In this document: positions 1 to 9,622 of the stretch, in pieces
How positions within the stretch are numbered: the stretch's first letter is position 1
How the letters are laid out: each line of letters starts with the position of its first letter
Source: Rheinheimera texasensis DSM 17496
Lineage (GTDB): Bacteria > Pseudomonadota > Gammaproteobacteria > Enterobacterales > Alteromonadaceae
Length of the DNA stretch: 64,000 nt
NCBI RefSeq assembly: GCF_000711985.1
Contig: NZ_JONU01000007.1
Coordinates: 248,001 to 312,000 of the forward strand
Direction of reading: 5' to 3'
Translations under genes and position numbers: made by a program
The notes under the pieces: generated by a model
Databases searched by the model: none
The model's input: only the letters and a program-made list of their open reading frames with translations
Told to the model about the DNA's origin: nothing

Positions 1-563
1 AATGAGGTAAGCTTTTCATCTAGTTCGCTCAACTGATTGACTAACCTGTATACGGTGTCGCACACGTCCTCTAAGTGCGTATCCTCGTTAAAACGAAAGG
101 TGGTTCCGACAACTAAGCGGTCATTTGAACCTTCGGTTATCACCAACAAACCAGGGGATTCTTGCACGGCATGAGCAAGTGATTGGTGGTGACGATTGAA
201 CATCATGGTAAATCCAAGATGCTGTGTTGGCGCTGTTGGAGCAGTCCAACACTTGGGTTTAGAGCTATACACAACCAGCGCTCCAAATGGCATCGGGACT
301 TCCAGCATAATCCCAATGGCAGGGTTGCTGGCCACGGGACGAAAACACATGTTAAAACGAGAAAGCATCAGGAGGGTAAACACTTTTGGGCTGATGCCGA
401 TAACGCTGTCTTCGAACGGGTCGTTGCCGTCAATGACGCCTGTATGCGCGCCTTTGAACACCAAAAAAATATGCTTGCTGAAGTTCTCCATTTCCTCGTC
501 GTGACTAAAATAGCTCAGGTTAAACAACGACAATGTGTCGTCTTTCATCGTTGGAAAGTTCAT
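1..563 (-). CDS. hypothetical protein, 3' end beyond the left edge
   Basis: An open frame of at least 187 codons runs on the minus strand from an ATG at 563 to the window edge with no stop. The ATG is preceded by AAAGGGGACACAT, a good ribosome binding site. The N-terminus reads MNFPTMKDDTLSLFNLSYFS. No signal peptide or membrane segment is visible and I do not recognise a family. It lies in the island and is followed on the same strand side by other island genes. The plus-strand frames in the same stretch look like shadows, because the minus frame has a start, a binding site and ordinary amino-acid composition. Function unknown. Confidence 0.7.
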   Translation of the reverse strand, partial: MNFPTMKDDTLSLFNLSYFSHDEEMENFSKHIFLVFKGAHTGVIDGNDPFEDSVIGISPKVFTLLMLSRFNMCFRPVASNPAIGIMLEVPMPFGALVVYSSKPKCWTAPTAPTQHLGFTMMFNRHHQSLAHAVQESPGLLVITEGSNDRLVVGTTFRFNEDTHLEDVCDTVYRLVNQLSELDEKLTS

Positions 564-752
564 ATGTGTCCCCTTTTGGTTGAATGAACATACCGATGAA
601 AACACAGAAAAAAATTGACGCTACAAAACGGAATTTGGTGTTTATCAGGAGGAAAGTCCGACTTTTTTGGTTATGGTGTTGACCTTTCCCAAAGTTTACG
701 GCGTACAACTCATTGCATCGAAGTGCAAGAGTTGCACGCTTTAAAACGGACG

Positions 753-1496
753 TTATTGCTCTGACAATAGCTCTGGTTCTGTAAATTCAAACTCAATTAA
801 TTGGTAGTTTGAGCCGATTTTTTCCAGTTTATACCGTCCATGGACACCGCGACCGTAACAGCGACCTCTAATGATCTCAAATGATGTTTCAACTGAGGCT
901 TTGACTCGAACTTTGTCGAAATGACAATTGAAAATCGGATCGGGATTAATAATGAACGACAGATCACTGAGCTGGAACAACTCTGCAATGCCTTGACCAA
1001 CAAGCGGTGGCTCGGAGAAAAGCTGAGACCTAGCGACGATCGTGTGGTCGTAATCTGACAGTGTCACGGCATCACTCCCCAGAGGGAGACTGTATGGATT
1101 ATCCAGATTTTTAATACATGTCATCACTTGCTTAAAAGCTGGTTTGAAGATTGGTTTTTGCCCATCGTTAATTTGACGAACGTAGTTGTTATAATCGGAC
1201 TCCAATTTAAGTTGGCTTTTTTCAAGCTGCGCTTTGACGACCTCAAGTTCATCAACCTTAAAAAGAATGTCTAGCTGTGAATCCTCGGAGTAATTCGTTT
1301 GCGCACAGATTTTCAGAGTTCCATCGCCATCGCTGAAAACAAACAACTGGATGCCATTTACATTATTGTTATTTAGCAAATTCAGGTACAGATTTTCGGT
1401 CGTGATTACCTGTTCAACGAGCTTTTTAAATTCCTTCAAATTTATAACACCGGCTGTCCAAAATTGCTTTATGTCAAAACTGCAGAGCGTTTGCAT
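753..1496 (-). CDS. hypothetical protein (247 aa)
   Basis: The start is the ATG at 1496 because it follows GAGGAGAGACAAA, a strong ribosome binding site; the frame stays open 21 codons further upstream. The N-terminus is MQTLCSFDIKQFW. A mostly charged, possibly helical stretch lies near residues 75-110 (KVDELEVVKAQLEKSQ). The C-terminal third is rich in short beta-like segments. No signal peptide, membrane segment or known motif is seen and I do not recognise the family. It is an island gene, reading in the same direction as the partial gene to its left, from which it is separated by about 190 bases. Confidence 0.65.
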   Translation of the reverse strand: MQTLCSFDIKQFWTAGVINLKEFKKLVEQVITTENLYLNLLNNNNVNGIQLFVFSDGDGTLKICAQTNYSEDSQLDILFKVDELEVVKAQLEKSQLKLESDYNNYVRQINDGQKPIFKPAFKQVMTCIKNLDNPYSLPLGSDAVTLSDYDHTIVARSQLFSEPPLVGQGIAELFQLSDLSFIINPDPIFNCHFDKVRVKASVETSFEIIRGRCYGRGVHGRYKLEKIGSNYQLIEFEFTEPELLSEQ

Positions 1497-1926
1497 TTTG
1501 TCTCTCCTCAACAAAGGTGCTGGAATACTGACAAAGCATAACTGCGAAAAAGACCACAATTTTTTGGCAGCGTTATCAGTTTTGAGTGCTCTGTGTAAGT
1601 TTTTTCATTAATGGGCGATGTAATGTTGTTTAAACTGGTTATTGCAGGTGTGGATGTAAGTGTTAAATTTTTCATTTCGGCCTCTTTGTGTGACTGCTCG
1701 AAGAAAATCTTAACTGCAATAAAGAAGGTGTCTGATATTGGACGATACTTTTTCGAGGGGTCTAACTTCCAAGCTATAAAGTTTGTTCTGTAAAATTGCG
1801 GACGGTTGGATCTTCAGAGAGATATTGCTGACGATAAAATTTTCAGGATGGAATGACAATGTTCCCTCAAGCCAACGATGTGCCCAGCACTATATAAAAA
1901 TCATTTCAGTGCATAATGATGACTAT
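1497..1926. other. intergenic, no convincing gene
   Basis: This AT-rich stretch between two minus-strand genes should hold the promoter of the 753-1496 gene. Short plus-strand frames at 1611-1793 and 1783-2034 lack clear ribosome binding sites and the second runs into the giant gene. I see no RNA gene, repeat or terminator with a clear T-run. Confidence 0.5.
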
Positions 1927-4900
1927 TCAGTAGGAACTATCGGACAACTTAATAACCAAACTGGCGACAAAGAGCTGGTCCGACACTTGTGTGTGCTCGC
2001 GATAAAAGTGCCCCGACTCACCTTTTTCAGTTAGCAAACCTTTTTTCAATTCATGCTGCGCTTCGCTGGCATAGCGCAGTCCGAGCTTGTTGATGTCCTC
2101 TACTGACTCGAGTTTTGATGCCGTAAAAAAATATCCAAGTTTGCCGTGGTAGGACTCAATAACCAAATTTGCAGCTGCCAGAAGCTGCGATTCGTTCTGC
2201 TTTGATAAATGCTGTAAAAGCTTTGGCAGCGTGATTGCTGTCACTGCTTTTTTTACACGACGATGCAGATGTCGGTTCGCTCGAAGTTCGCCGTCTGGTG
2301 TGATGAGATCGCACGGTGCGCTGCTTTCTCGATTTCGAAATAGGGAAAAAAGCTGCTGAATCATGACATGGTCAATGAATTTTTCAGGATTGGCAGATAA
2401 AACCAGCTTTCGCAACTCGCTAAGCTGCATCAACCATTGCTCATAGATGTTACTGCGCCTGTTTTTTGCACTGAGCGCAGCATCGCTGCGGTTTTGCAGG
2501 CGCAGTTGTTGTGGTAGTTGCCATCGATTAGTAAGCGTGCGTTGCATCATTGTGATCGCTGCCAGATACGGGTAACGGGACACCGCCTTTCTGCCGGCGA
2601 CTTGAGTTATCTCCAACCAGGTTGCATATGTTCTTTGGTCGACATGTCTATATTGGTCGTGATAAATCGTTTGTTGTTCGAGCTGAAACAGCGACATTTC
2701 GTGCACATAATGCGTAACCGTAGTAAATGGCGTGCTGTGGCCGATGACCAAACTGACGGTATGGAGAAACTTGAAAGCTTGATAAGTCTGCGTACTACCG
2801 GTGGTGATTTGTAGCCATTTCTCCATAAAAGCGGCTGGCGCTTGCCGACACCATGCGCTGACTTCCGGATACATCAAACTATGTTCTTTGCAAACAGCCA
2901 ACCAGCAGAGGTGGCTTGCGAACGAATGTCTGCAATCGTAAAGCCTGCTCGTCGGATCTTCCGTCGTGAGGATAAGTGCCTCGGTCACGCGCGCACAGTA
3001 TTGTGCAAATGCACTATCAGAAAGATGAAACACTCTGCCGCGCGCATCATCATATTCACGCTTGGCTATATCAGTGATAGATTGAAGGATCTGAGACTCT
3101 TGGTTGTCAAGTAGCAAGCCCTTTGGGATCCGCCGATTGGCATTGATGGATTTAAGACGATAGAAATGGTTACTGCTGATATAAAGGAGGCCATCATCGG
3201 AACACAGGTCTTGCAACAAACGATACTTGATTTCCCCACGGCGCAAGCCTGTGCGGTACGACAGCACTAAAATGGCGGCCTGAATGAGTTGCTCATGCTC
3301 GGTTGCATATGGATCTGCCAACAATAAATGAAGCGCACACTGGTATTCAGATTCCGTGATGATATTTGCATACGGCTGTGCCTCGTCACCATTGATATTC
3401 GGTTCGATGTCTTTCCAGCTCACATGCGCAAGATAAAAGTGCTTTTCGACAGTTCGATGTAAATCGCGCAACATGTCGGCATGACGGCCACGTGTTTTCA
3501 AATCACGACTATCCAGAACGGCGATGTAAAAATCTTCAAGTTCGTCTTCATCGAGCTCAAAGACCGCTTGCTCCTGCGCAACATCAAGGTAAGGGGTGCA
3601 AGTCTTCGAAAAATACGTTGCCATCGTACGGATGCTAATGGAATCGCGGTTTTTGCCAGGCCGTTTGCCGACATCGGTCATTAATATCAACACGGCGACG
3701 GCCGCATCAGATAGATGAGAAGACGCCTGTAGCAAATCGGACATCGCCGTACTTTTCGCGCCAACAAAGCTCTGCCAAAGCTTTGGAACCACTGTCTTTA
3801 TGGTGATTCCTTCCCTCCTTAGTTGCAATTGAGATCGAACGTTTTTCATGAAGCGATTAAAAAAAGTACGCTCCAAAGATGGCTGCGCGGCTCGACTTTT
3901 TTTGCGCTGCGCATGGTGCGCAGACTGTTGTGGCTTTTCAAGAACAACTGGTCGATCACTCATAACCTGATGCGTCAGCAGCCGAGCCAACGCGGATGGT
4001 GCTAACGGTTTACTGTGAAGCGCATTGATCCGAAACGAGCGGAGCAATCCCGGTTCTTTGGCTTGGACATCATAAAAAGCCAGCCATTTTGTCAGCGTGT
4101 TGATGGAACTCAAAGCCGATGCTGGAATGCCGATGCCTGCGAGTATTTTTGTGACATAACGAATGAATTTGGCTTCAGAAAATGTTTGCTCAGTAAATTC
4201 CGGATATCGGTATATCAGCCCTACCGTCAAAGCATCTAAATAAATCCGCTTTTTGCAGTTTTTGTCATCGAAATCAAAAAAGTGCAGCCCGAAGAGCGTG
4301 GAGCGATTGCGTTGTAGCGCTACAACAAAATTAGTGTCCTCCATATGCTGTGCACTTTGTACCAGCATACTGAGTACGACTTCATAAAGCGCATGCTCTA
4401 GTTTGAGTCCTTCACACAACGTAACGATGCGTTTTGAAACAAAGCGTCGAAGCTCTAACACCCTGCGACTTTCGCTAAAATAACGGACATCTAGAGCGGT
4501 TTGTGGTTCATAAAGCGGCATCCGCCAGGTTTGCGCTGCCGGCTCGTCGCCATCTTTTTGATATCGCTCCAGTTTTCGATTAATCAATTGCATGCACGCC
4601 GCGGAATCTTCGCGATGAGCGAGCTTTAGGGCTTGCTCAATGGCAAAGCTAATAAACGCGTCGGTTTTATCGAGAATGGTTTCACCTTCGTCGAGCGTTT
4701 TACTGAATTTGGTAAACAAATCCCGAGCCCAACCAAGACGTTCTCTAAACGCCATCCTTTTTACCTGCAGGGATGGTGGTAGATAACCTTCACTTGTTTT
4801 CATCACCAGATTTGCAGGCAAGCCTCGTTGCGAATCACTTTTGAACACCTCGATAGCCAACGGTTCGATTGCTTGATTGAGCAGAGTATTGCAACGGCTG

Positions 4901-7116
4901 ATATCCGACAGACACAAACTCGATGTAAAGTGCAGTGGATGCTCACCCGCACCGATGTGACCAATGAGCCAGTTGATACGATCACCACCATCAAACTCAG
5001 AGAGCCTCGAACATAAGCGATGGCGAAAAAAATTAAGCGGTAAAATGAGCTGTTCCGCAGCGAGATAACGAACTAAATCGTCAGAGGTAATCGCTCGAGC
5101 GCTACCGTTTTTGATGACACTCAGAAACGGTACATCTAATGCTGCGGTTTGCCAATTTGATTTTGGGCCTAAGTGCTCTTTTAGTGCCCTGTCCTTAAAG
5201 CATCCAGCAAGACGGCGTGCTGATTTGCCGTACTCAACGAGTGCAGCAAAAGCAACGTCGGTGAGTGGCACAAAGCGGATCGCACCATCATCATACTGGA
5301 TTTTATCGGCCAGCAGCAGGAGCTTTAAATCTGGCTGGATGGCGGCGGGTTCAAATTGAAATTCAGTGCGGGTGCGGTGACCGGTGGATGCCAGTAAGAT
5401 GAGTGTCGTGTAATAGGCAAGTTCGTTCAAAAAAGTGGTAGCGCCGACTTCACTGTTTACATCCGCCGACAGGCTTTTTAGTTTTTGGTACTTGGTCTTA
5501 AAAAATTGTGCTAGGGCGTCATCATTTAACGCCAGATGACTACCGGTAAATCCGGTTGCTGATACTAATCGCATGGAGCCAGGCGATAAACCGAGGCGGA
5601 TGATGGTCTCTGCATAAGTTGACTGCAAGGTCGAGACATCGATACTTTTATAATAAAGAGGCGTCGGTGTGATGTACTCGGTCGTCGAAAACAGCAGCGC
5701 CGAGAATCCAGGATCTGATTTCAGTGCAACTTGCTGAAAAAGGCTGGAACGTACCTGTGCAAAGCTTGTGCGTCTTGGTACCACCGCCATGATATCCGTG
5801 AGCCGCGCTAACACGTCTTCTTCAGTTACTTTACAACGCTTCAAGATATCATTGAGCGTTGTGGGCGTCTTCGCAATGCTGCTGATGACTCGGATAAGAA
5901 TGGCCGGCATCGGTAAGTCAACCATCTGCTGATGTTCAAAAAGATATCTGCTTGGCAACTCGGGCTTGACTGCTTTTGGCATCTCGATACTTTGACGACG
6001 CCAAATGCCAAGTGACCAATCAATCCCCTCTTTTGCAGCTGGCAACTGCCCACTTATCGAAATCGCTAAGAGTTGTTCAAATTGGCGCGCCGTTAACAAC
6101 ATCAGCAATAAACAACATGCAGTGACGAGCTTGGACTGTTGACGTGACTGCAGATCTGATACGACACCAGCGATGAACATGTCGAGTTCAGCCTGAGTAA
6201 ACACATTAGAGCGAAGGGATAGCAACATGCGCTCCTGAATGCGAAGCCGACTCCCGTAGATGAGCGATTGCTCAGCGGACTCATAGCTAACAGGATGCTG
6301 CGGATCCGCTTGATACTCGAAGATTTCATCAATCCGCTCGTCTTCCTCGTCACTTTGGGAAGTGGTTACACGAACTTGTGCGATTTGATTGCCTGGTAAT
6401 GCACTACTTGGTTCGGCAAATAAATTGCGCTCAGAGAGAACATGGCTTTTTTCAGGGGCGCTGTGTGAGCGGACCTGCAGCACTGCTGATCTTTGTGGTT
6501 TGGCTCGACTTGCGGGTAGCTGCTCTTCGGCTATCCAGCTAATAAACTGCTTTTGAAAGTCCCATAGTTTTTTATTCTGTGAGGCTAATAGCTCAACGAA
6601 TGATTGTTTTTCGAGGTAAATCTCATCAGCAACGTAATTATGCCGGATCACTTTTTCAAAGCTTTGTCGGGCATCGGCGGCCATATTGCCTAACGTCGTT
6701 GCTGAGGATTGTTCAGTCGCCAATAAAGTTAGTGAAAGCCGCAGTGTATAAATTTTGAGGACGGCAAAGATATCCGAAAACAAATCACCACTTGCAGACT
6801 CACTGAGAAATTGTGCCGTTAGTGGGTATTTAGTGACATTGTCTCCCAAGCTCCTCAGCTGACCATGATTCTCGCGAAGCGCTGCGACCAGAGCGTTTAG
6901 GATTGACAATTCCTGCTCATAACGAGGCTCGACAATCAACCAATGAAACTTTCGTGCGCGTTCATATTCGTCGACAAGTTTCAAAGCGACGGCATACAAA
7001 TGAAAGTAGCTGGAAGGAAGGCGTAGCGCCTTTATAAAGGTCAGATGCGCATTGGTATCCAGTCCGTTCGCATGGCAGTACGCAATGACGCACTGAATTT
7101 TGGTGTTTTCTTCCAT
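1927..7116 (-). CDS. giant protein with two tyrosine-recombinase-like domains
   Basis: The product is about 1,729 residues from the ATG at 7116 (MEENTKIQCVIAY). A GTG at 7218, with AAGGG a few bases upstream, is an alternative start but would add a hydrophobic segment unusual for a DNA enzyme. The C-terminal third has the landmarks of a tyrosine recombinase: TGLRRGE near residue 1290 (first catalytic Arg), YDCRHSFAS near 1395 (second Arg, with Tyr where HxxR normally has His), and GHSTPFTTVTHYVH near 1458-1471 with the candidate nucleophile Tyr at about 1469. A second, degenerate copy lies in the middle: TGHRTRTE near 580, FFRHRLCSR near 697 and GHIGAGEHPLHFTS near 717, where Phe stands at the Tyr position. 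Canonical integrases are 300-450 residues, so this is several times larger. Seen: the motifs and length. Inferred: a DNA strand-exchange or DNA-binding role, perhaps moving this island or part of it. Confidence 0.75.
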   Translation of the reverse strand: MEENTKIQCVIAYCHANGLDTNAHLTFIKALRLPSSYFHLYAVALKLVDEYERARKFHWLIVEPRYEQELSILNALVAALRENHGQLRSLGDNVTKYPLTAQFLSESASGDLFSDIFAVLKIYTLRLSLTLLATEQSSATTLGNMAADARQSFEKVIRHNYVADEIYLEKQSFVELLASQNKKLWDFQKQFISWIAEEQLPASRAKPQRSAVLQVRSHSAPEKSHVLSERNLFAEPSSALPGNQIAQVRVTTSQSDEEDERIDEIFEYQADPQHPVSYESAEQSLIYGSRLRIQERMLLSLRSNVFTQAELDMFIAGVVSDLQSRQQSKLVTACCLLLMLLTARQFEQLLAISISGQLPAAKEGIDWSLGIWRRQSIEMPKAVKPELPSRYLFEHQQMVDLPMPAILIRVISSIAKTPTTLNDILKRCKVTEEDVLARLTDIMAVVPRRTSFAQVRSSLFQQVALKSDPGFSALLFSTTEYITPTPLYYKSIDVSTLQSTYAETIIRLGLSPGSMRLVSATGFTGSHLALNDDALAQFFKTKYQKLKSLSADVNSEVGATTFLNELAYYTTLILLASTGHRTRTEFQFEPAAIQPDLKLLLLADKIQYDDGAIRFVPLTDVAFAALVEYGKSARRLAGCFKDRALKEHLGPKSNWQTAALDVPFLSVIKNGSARAITSDDLVRYLAAEQLILPLNFFRHRLCSRLSEFDGGDRINWLIGHIGAGEHPLHFTSSLCLSDISRCNTLLNQAIEPLAIEVFKSDSQRGLPANLVMKTSEGYLPPSLQVKRMAFRERLGWARDLFTKFSKTLDEGETILDKTDAFISFAIEQALKLAHREDSAACMQLINRKLERYQKDGDEPAAQTWRMPLYEPQTALDVRYFSESRRVLELRRFVSKRIVTLCEGLKLEHALYEVVLSMLVQSAQHMEDTNFVVALQRNRSTLFGLHFFDFDDKNCKKRIYLDALTVGLIYRYPEFTEQTFSEAKFIRYVTKILAGIGIPASALSSINTLTKWLAFYDVQAKEPGLLRSFRINALHSKPLAPSALARLLTHQVMSDRPVVLEKPQQSAHHAQRKKSRAAQPSLERTFFNRFMKNVRSQLQLRREGITIKTVVPKLWQSFVGAKSTAMSDLLQASSHLSDAAVAVLILMTDVGKRPGKNRDSISIRTMATYFSKTCTPYLDVAQEQAVFELDEDELEDFYIAVLDSRDLKTRGRHADMLRDLHRTVEKHFYLAHVSWKDIEPNINGDEAQPYANIITESEYQCALHLLLADPYATEHEQLIQAAILVLSYRTGLRRGEIKYRLLQDLCSDDGLLYISSNHFYRLKSINANRRIPKGLLLDNQESQILQSITDIAKREYDDARGRVFHLSDSAFAQYCARVTEALILTTEDPTSRLYDCRHSFASHLCWLAVCKEHSLMYPEVSAWCRQAPAAFMEKWLQITTGSTQTYQAFKFLHTVSLVIGHSTPFTTVTHYVHEMSLFQLEQQTIYHDQYRHVDQRTYATWLEITQVAGRKAVSRYPYLAAITMMQRTLTNRWQLPQQLRLQNRSDAALSAKNRRSNIYEQWLMQLSELRKLVLSANPEKFIDHVMIQQLFSLFRNRESSAPCDLITPDGELRANRHLHRRVKKAVTAITLPKLLQHLSKQNESQLLAAANLVIESYHGKLGYFFTASKLESVEDINKLGLRYASEAQHELKKGLLTEKGESGHFYREHTQVSDQLFVASLVIKLSDSSY

Positions 7117-7533
7117 GAAAAATCGCTTGTTTGGCAATCGGTTATTAAATAACCATAGCAAAACAATGAGATAAATCAATTTATGTGTGACAAGCATTAC
7201 ATTTACTGTCGTGACCACTTACCCTTAAATTTATTTCTACCCGAGAGCCGGATGCGGTTGTTGAAGAAACCAAAACAACATCGTTTTTGAGGCGCCAATT
7301 CATGTTTGGACGCTGCTGGAAAAAATTTGAGCGCCGGCATCAAATTTGTTTATGCAACAAAACCGGGGGTGAGCGAGGATAAATTTACCTATGGTGTTTT
7401 TTAAGTGCCCCACTTTCGATTTATTAGACCACTACACATTAGGGCTAGTAGAACGATAGGTGTTGTGACTACCAAATCACCCGAGAGTGGATGACGTGGG
7501 TGATTTTGGCAGCCAGTCCTTACCGAAAGAAAC
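7117..7533. other. intergenic with one long hairpin
   Basis: No gene is supported here. It contains the promoter side of the giant gene and, at 7472-7509, an imperfect inverted repeat (CCAAATCACCC ... GGGTGATTTTGG) just downstream of the minus-strand gene ending at 7534. The hairpin has no T-run on the minus strand, so a terminator role is only possible. Confidence 0.4.
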
Positions 7534-7905
7534 CTACGCAGATTGAGGTTGGTATGCCATAGCTTCGTTTACAGCATTTGAAATATAAGAAATGAATTTC
7601 GAGTCATCTGTTTTAAAAACAAAGACCTCACGACCTCCCGTGGTAACTGCCAGAAAGAAGCATTCCTTGTTTTTGTACAATAGAACGACTGCGATGACGA
7701 ATAGGAATAGGCCTAAAAGCCAGTAATCGATGCCAATACATACTATGGCAAACAAGCTTAAAGTGATTGAAGAATTCTTTTTTCCTTCTTTATAAACAGA
7801 GCGAATTGCTGAAATATGAGCGATTGAGAAGGTTTGGTTATACACCTTCAACCTGCGGCTGGTTACCTCAATACCCTGTTGATTAAAAAAAGTCTTTTCT
7901 TCCAT
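7534..7905 (-). CDS. small membrane protein, DUF6232-like
   Basis: The product has 123 residues. The N-terminal part (about 1-40) is polar and resembles the start of DUF6232 proteins (a short beta-rich stretch that ends in an isoleucine-serine-x-arginine-serine-valine segment). Residues about 47-76 form one long or two close membrane segments (SLFAIVCIGIDYW then LFLFVIAVVLLY). A cytosolic tail of about 45 residues follows, rich in V/F and acidic residues. The function of DUF6232 is not known. It sits among island cargo genes of the same strand. The family call is from memory of the pattern and is moderate at best. Confidence 0.6.
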   Translation of the reverse strand: MEEKTFFNQQGIEVTSRRLKVYNQTFSIAHISAIRSVYKEGKKNSSITLSLFAIVCIGIDYWLLGLFLFVIAVVLLYKNKECFFLAVTTGGREVFVFKTDDSKFISYISNAVNEAMAYQPQSA

Positions 7906-7979
7906 AAAATTTAGCTCCGATTACTTATTGTTTCATGATTTGCGCCGACTAAGCTTAGCGAATACAGCCTTTTTAATCG

Positions 7980-8855
7980 CTACTTTCTTTTGAAAATTGA
8001 ACCGCACGACAAGCTATTGTCTTGGCAATATGCTTTTTTCTTTGCCGAATATTCCTCATACAACTTACCAGATACACAACCTTCTGCCTGACCATATCCT
8101 GCGAATGTAAAGCTCGGATCTGCTTCTTGCCCGAACTGCTCAACCATTCTGGCGATTGTCATTGCGGGCGTATCTTTTGACACTGTACCTTGTGAAAATG
8201 CTTGCTCAAGCGCGTTAAATGCATGGTGACCAATGTTAAGGTACTTGAGTGGGTATTGGTCGCAGCTATCCTGCAGCCATTCAAAAACAACTGGAGGGAA
8301 AATCGGTACCTCGCCAATTGGGATGATTGTCAGATCCCGCGATGAAGTCCCTTTGAGCTGTTCAATAATGCTGTCAGGCGCTCCATATTCAGAGAGTTTG
8401 CTGACCAGTAGTTTCTCGCCGGCCTGATAGCTTTGGGTCGCATCGTCCAGGCTCAAGCTCTTTAGTCCATTGTTCGCAAATCGAATTCGATGCACACCAA
8501 GGGTCGCGCCGTGGTCATGTTTTCTTTCGACTGAGGCGAAATAGATTAATACACAGGCACTTGAACACTCACCGGTTAAATTAACCCTGAGCCGCATACT
8601 GCGAACAAAGTCAGCAATCTTGATAGCTTCAGATAATGAGCCTCCTTTGACGTCTTCCAACTGGAACAAGTGGAGCTCATTTATTCCCATATCATTTCGG
8701 GTTAGCACAGATTCAAATTTTGTTTTGAATTTAGAAAATTCGTCGTTGCTGATCGTGCCAGTGAGTTTCAAGCTACTGTCATTAACATATACCTCTGCAA
8801 GTACCAAATTCGCGAAAAATAGCGCACCCAAACTTAAGACTTTCCAAAATTGCAT
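7980..8855 (-). CDS. periplasmic ClpP/crotonase-fold protein (COG3904-like)
   Basis: The start is the ATG at 8855 (MQFWKVLSLGALFFANLVLA), which gives a clean signal peptide and has AGGGAATATCAGCG upstream; the longer frame to 8885 lacks this. Residues about 60-140 match the pattern of predicted periplasmic ClpP-like proteins: a GGSLSEAIKIADFVR glycine turn, then GECSSACVLIYFAS with the candidate nucleophile Ser next to Cys, then LGVHR with a candidate His. The C-terminal half has several cysteines (CDQYP, EGCVSG, YCQDNSLSC) that could form disulfides. Peptidase activity is inferred from the fold pattern only. The next gene on the same strand (ending 8948, upstream) is a Sel1-repeat protein, and both appear exported. 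Confidence 0.65.
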   Translation of the reverse strand: MQFWKVLSLGALFFANLVLAEVYVNDSSLKLTGTISNDEFSKFKTKFESVLTRNDMGINELHLFQLEDVKGGSLSEAIKIADFVRSMRLRVNLTGECSSACVLIYFASVERKHDHGATLGVHRIRFANNGLKSLSLDDATQSYQAGEKLLVSKLSEYGAPDSIIEQLKGTSSRDLTIIPIGEVPIFPPVVFEWLQDSCDQYPLKYLNIGHHAFNALEQAFSQGTVSKDTPAMTIARMVEQFGQEADPSFTFAGYGQAEGCVSGKLYEEYSAKKKAYCQDNSLSCGSIFKRK

Positions 8856-8947
8856 CGCTGATATTCCCTGAGATTGCAGCATCAAAAGATAGTATATTTG
8901 TAGATTTTCAGTACCTCAGACCTGTAGTTTGAGTCGGTAGGTGACTT

Positions 8948-9622
8948 TTAAGGTTGTTCAGCTGTGTTTTGGCGGATCATGTCAAAGATTTGAGCGGCTT
9001 CAGATTGGGCTTTTGCCAGACTTTGTGCGTCTAGCTTTTTGGTTATGAGGTCTCGCGCCTTGGGGGCATCAGTATCCCCATTAGCAGCTGAAATGGAAAA
9101 CCAAATATAGCCTAACTGATAATCTTGAGGTTCAGCTGTGCCTGCATAGTACATATGCGCTAGCATGTACTGTGCATCCACCTCACCTTTCATGGATGCA
9201 AGCTTTAATAGCTCATAAGCTTTTTTGTGATCACCCTTCTCGTCTAAAATTAAGGATGCCTGAAGTTGTGATGGTGCATGGCCATTTTTAGCGGTCTGTA
9301 AGTACCAATACAAAGATAGCTCTGCATTTTGCGGGGTTCCTTCTCCCGTCTTATATGATGCAGCAACGTTATACTGCGCCTGTGGATAGCCTTGTTTTGC
9401 TGACTCTATAAGGTAATTGAAACCTTTAGTTAGGTCCTTTTTTACACCGGCAATGCCATCCATGTATGGTTTATCTAGATGAAATTTAGCTATCGGATTA
9501 CCAGCTTTCGCTTCTGTTTCAAGCAAATTAATAAACTCTTGTACTTTATCTTCCTGAAATGCGCTGACACTGAGTGAGAAAAAGGTAGCAAACCAAGGTG
9601 CGAGTATTATGGAATTCTTCAT
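8948..9622 (-). CDS. exported Sel1-repeat protein
   Basis: The product has 224 residues and begins with a short signal peptide (MKNSIILAPWFATFFSLSVSA) behind a GGGAGATAAG ribosome binding site. At least four Sel1/TPR-type repeats follow, visible as AKAGNPIAKFHL, AKQGYPQAQYNVAASY, AKNGHAPSQLQASLI and MKGEVDAQYMLAHMYYAG, each about 36 residues apart. Such repeats mediate protein-protein contacts. The partner is unknown; the neighbouring exported COG3904-like protein is a possible one. It is island cargo, transcribed on the minus strand like its neighbours. Confidence 0.8.
   Translation of the reverse strand: MKNSIILAPWFATFFSLSVSAFQEDKVQEFINLLETEAKAGNPIAKFHLDKPYMDGIAGVKKDLTKGFNYLIESAKQGYPQAQYNVAASYKTGEGTPQNAELSLYWYLQTAKNGHAPSQLQASLILDEKGDHKKAYELLKLASMKGEVDAQYMLAHMYYAGTAEPQDYQLGYIWFSISAANGDTDAPKARDLITKKLDAQSLAKAQSEAAQIFDMIRQNTAEQP

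Noticed and set aside
183-587. 134-codon plus-strand frame at the left edge
   Set aside because: It lies opposite a minus-strand frame with a proper start and binding site, and its composition (many His, Trp, Cys, Arg) is that of a shadow frame.
520-708. 62-codon minus-strand frame upstream of the first gene
   Set aside because: It overlaps the start of the better-supported gene ending at 563 in another frame and has no clear binding site.
7472-7509. Inverted repeat as a terminator for the gene ending at 7534
   Set aside because: The stem is good but there is no T-run on the minus strand; kept only as a hairpin within the intergenic entry.
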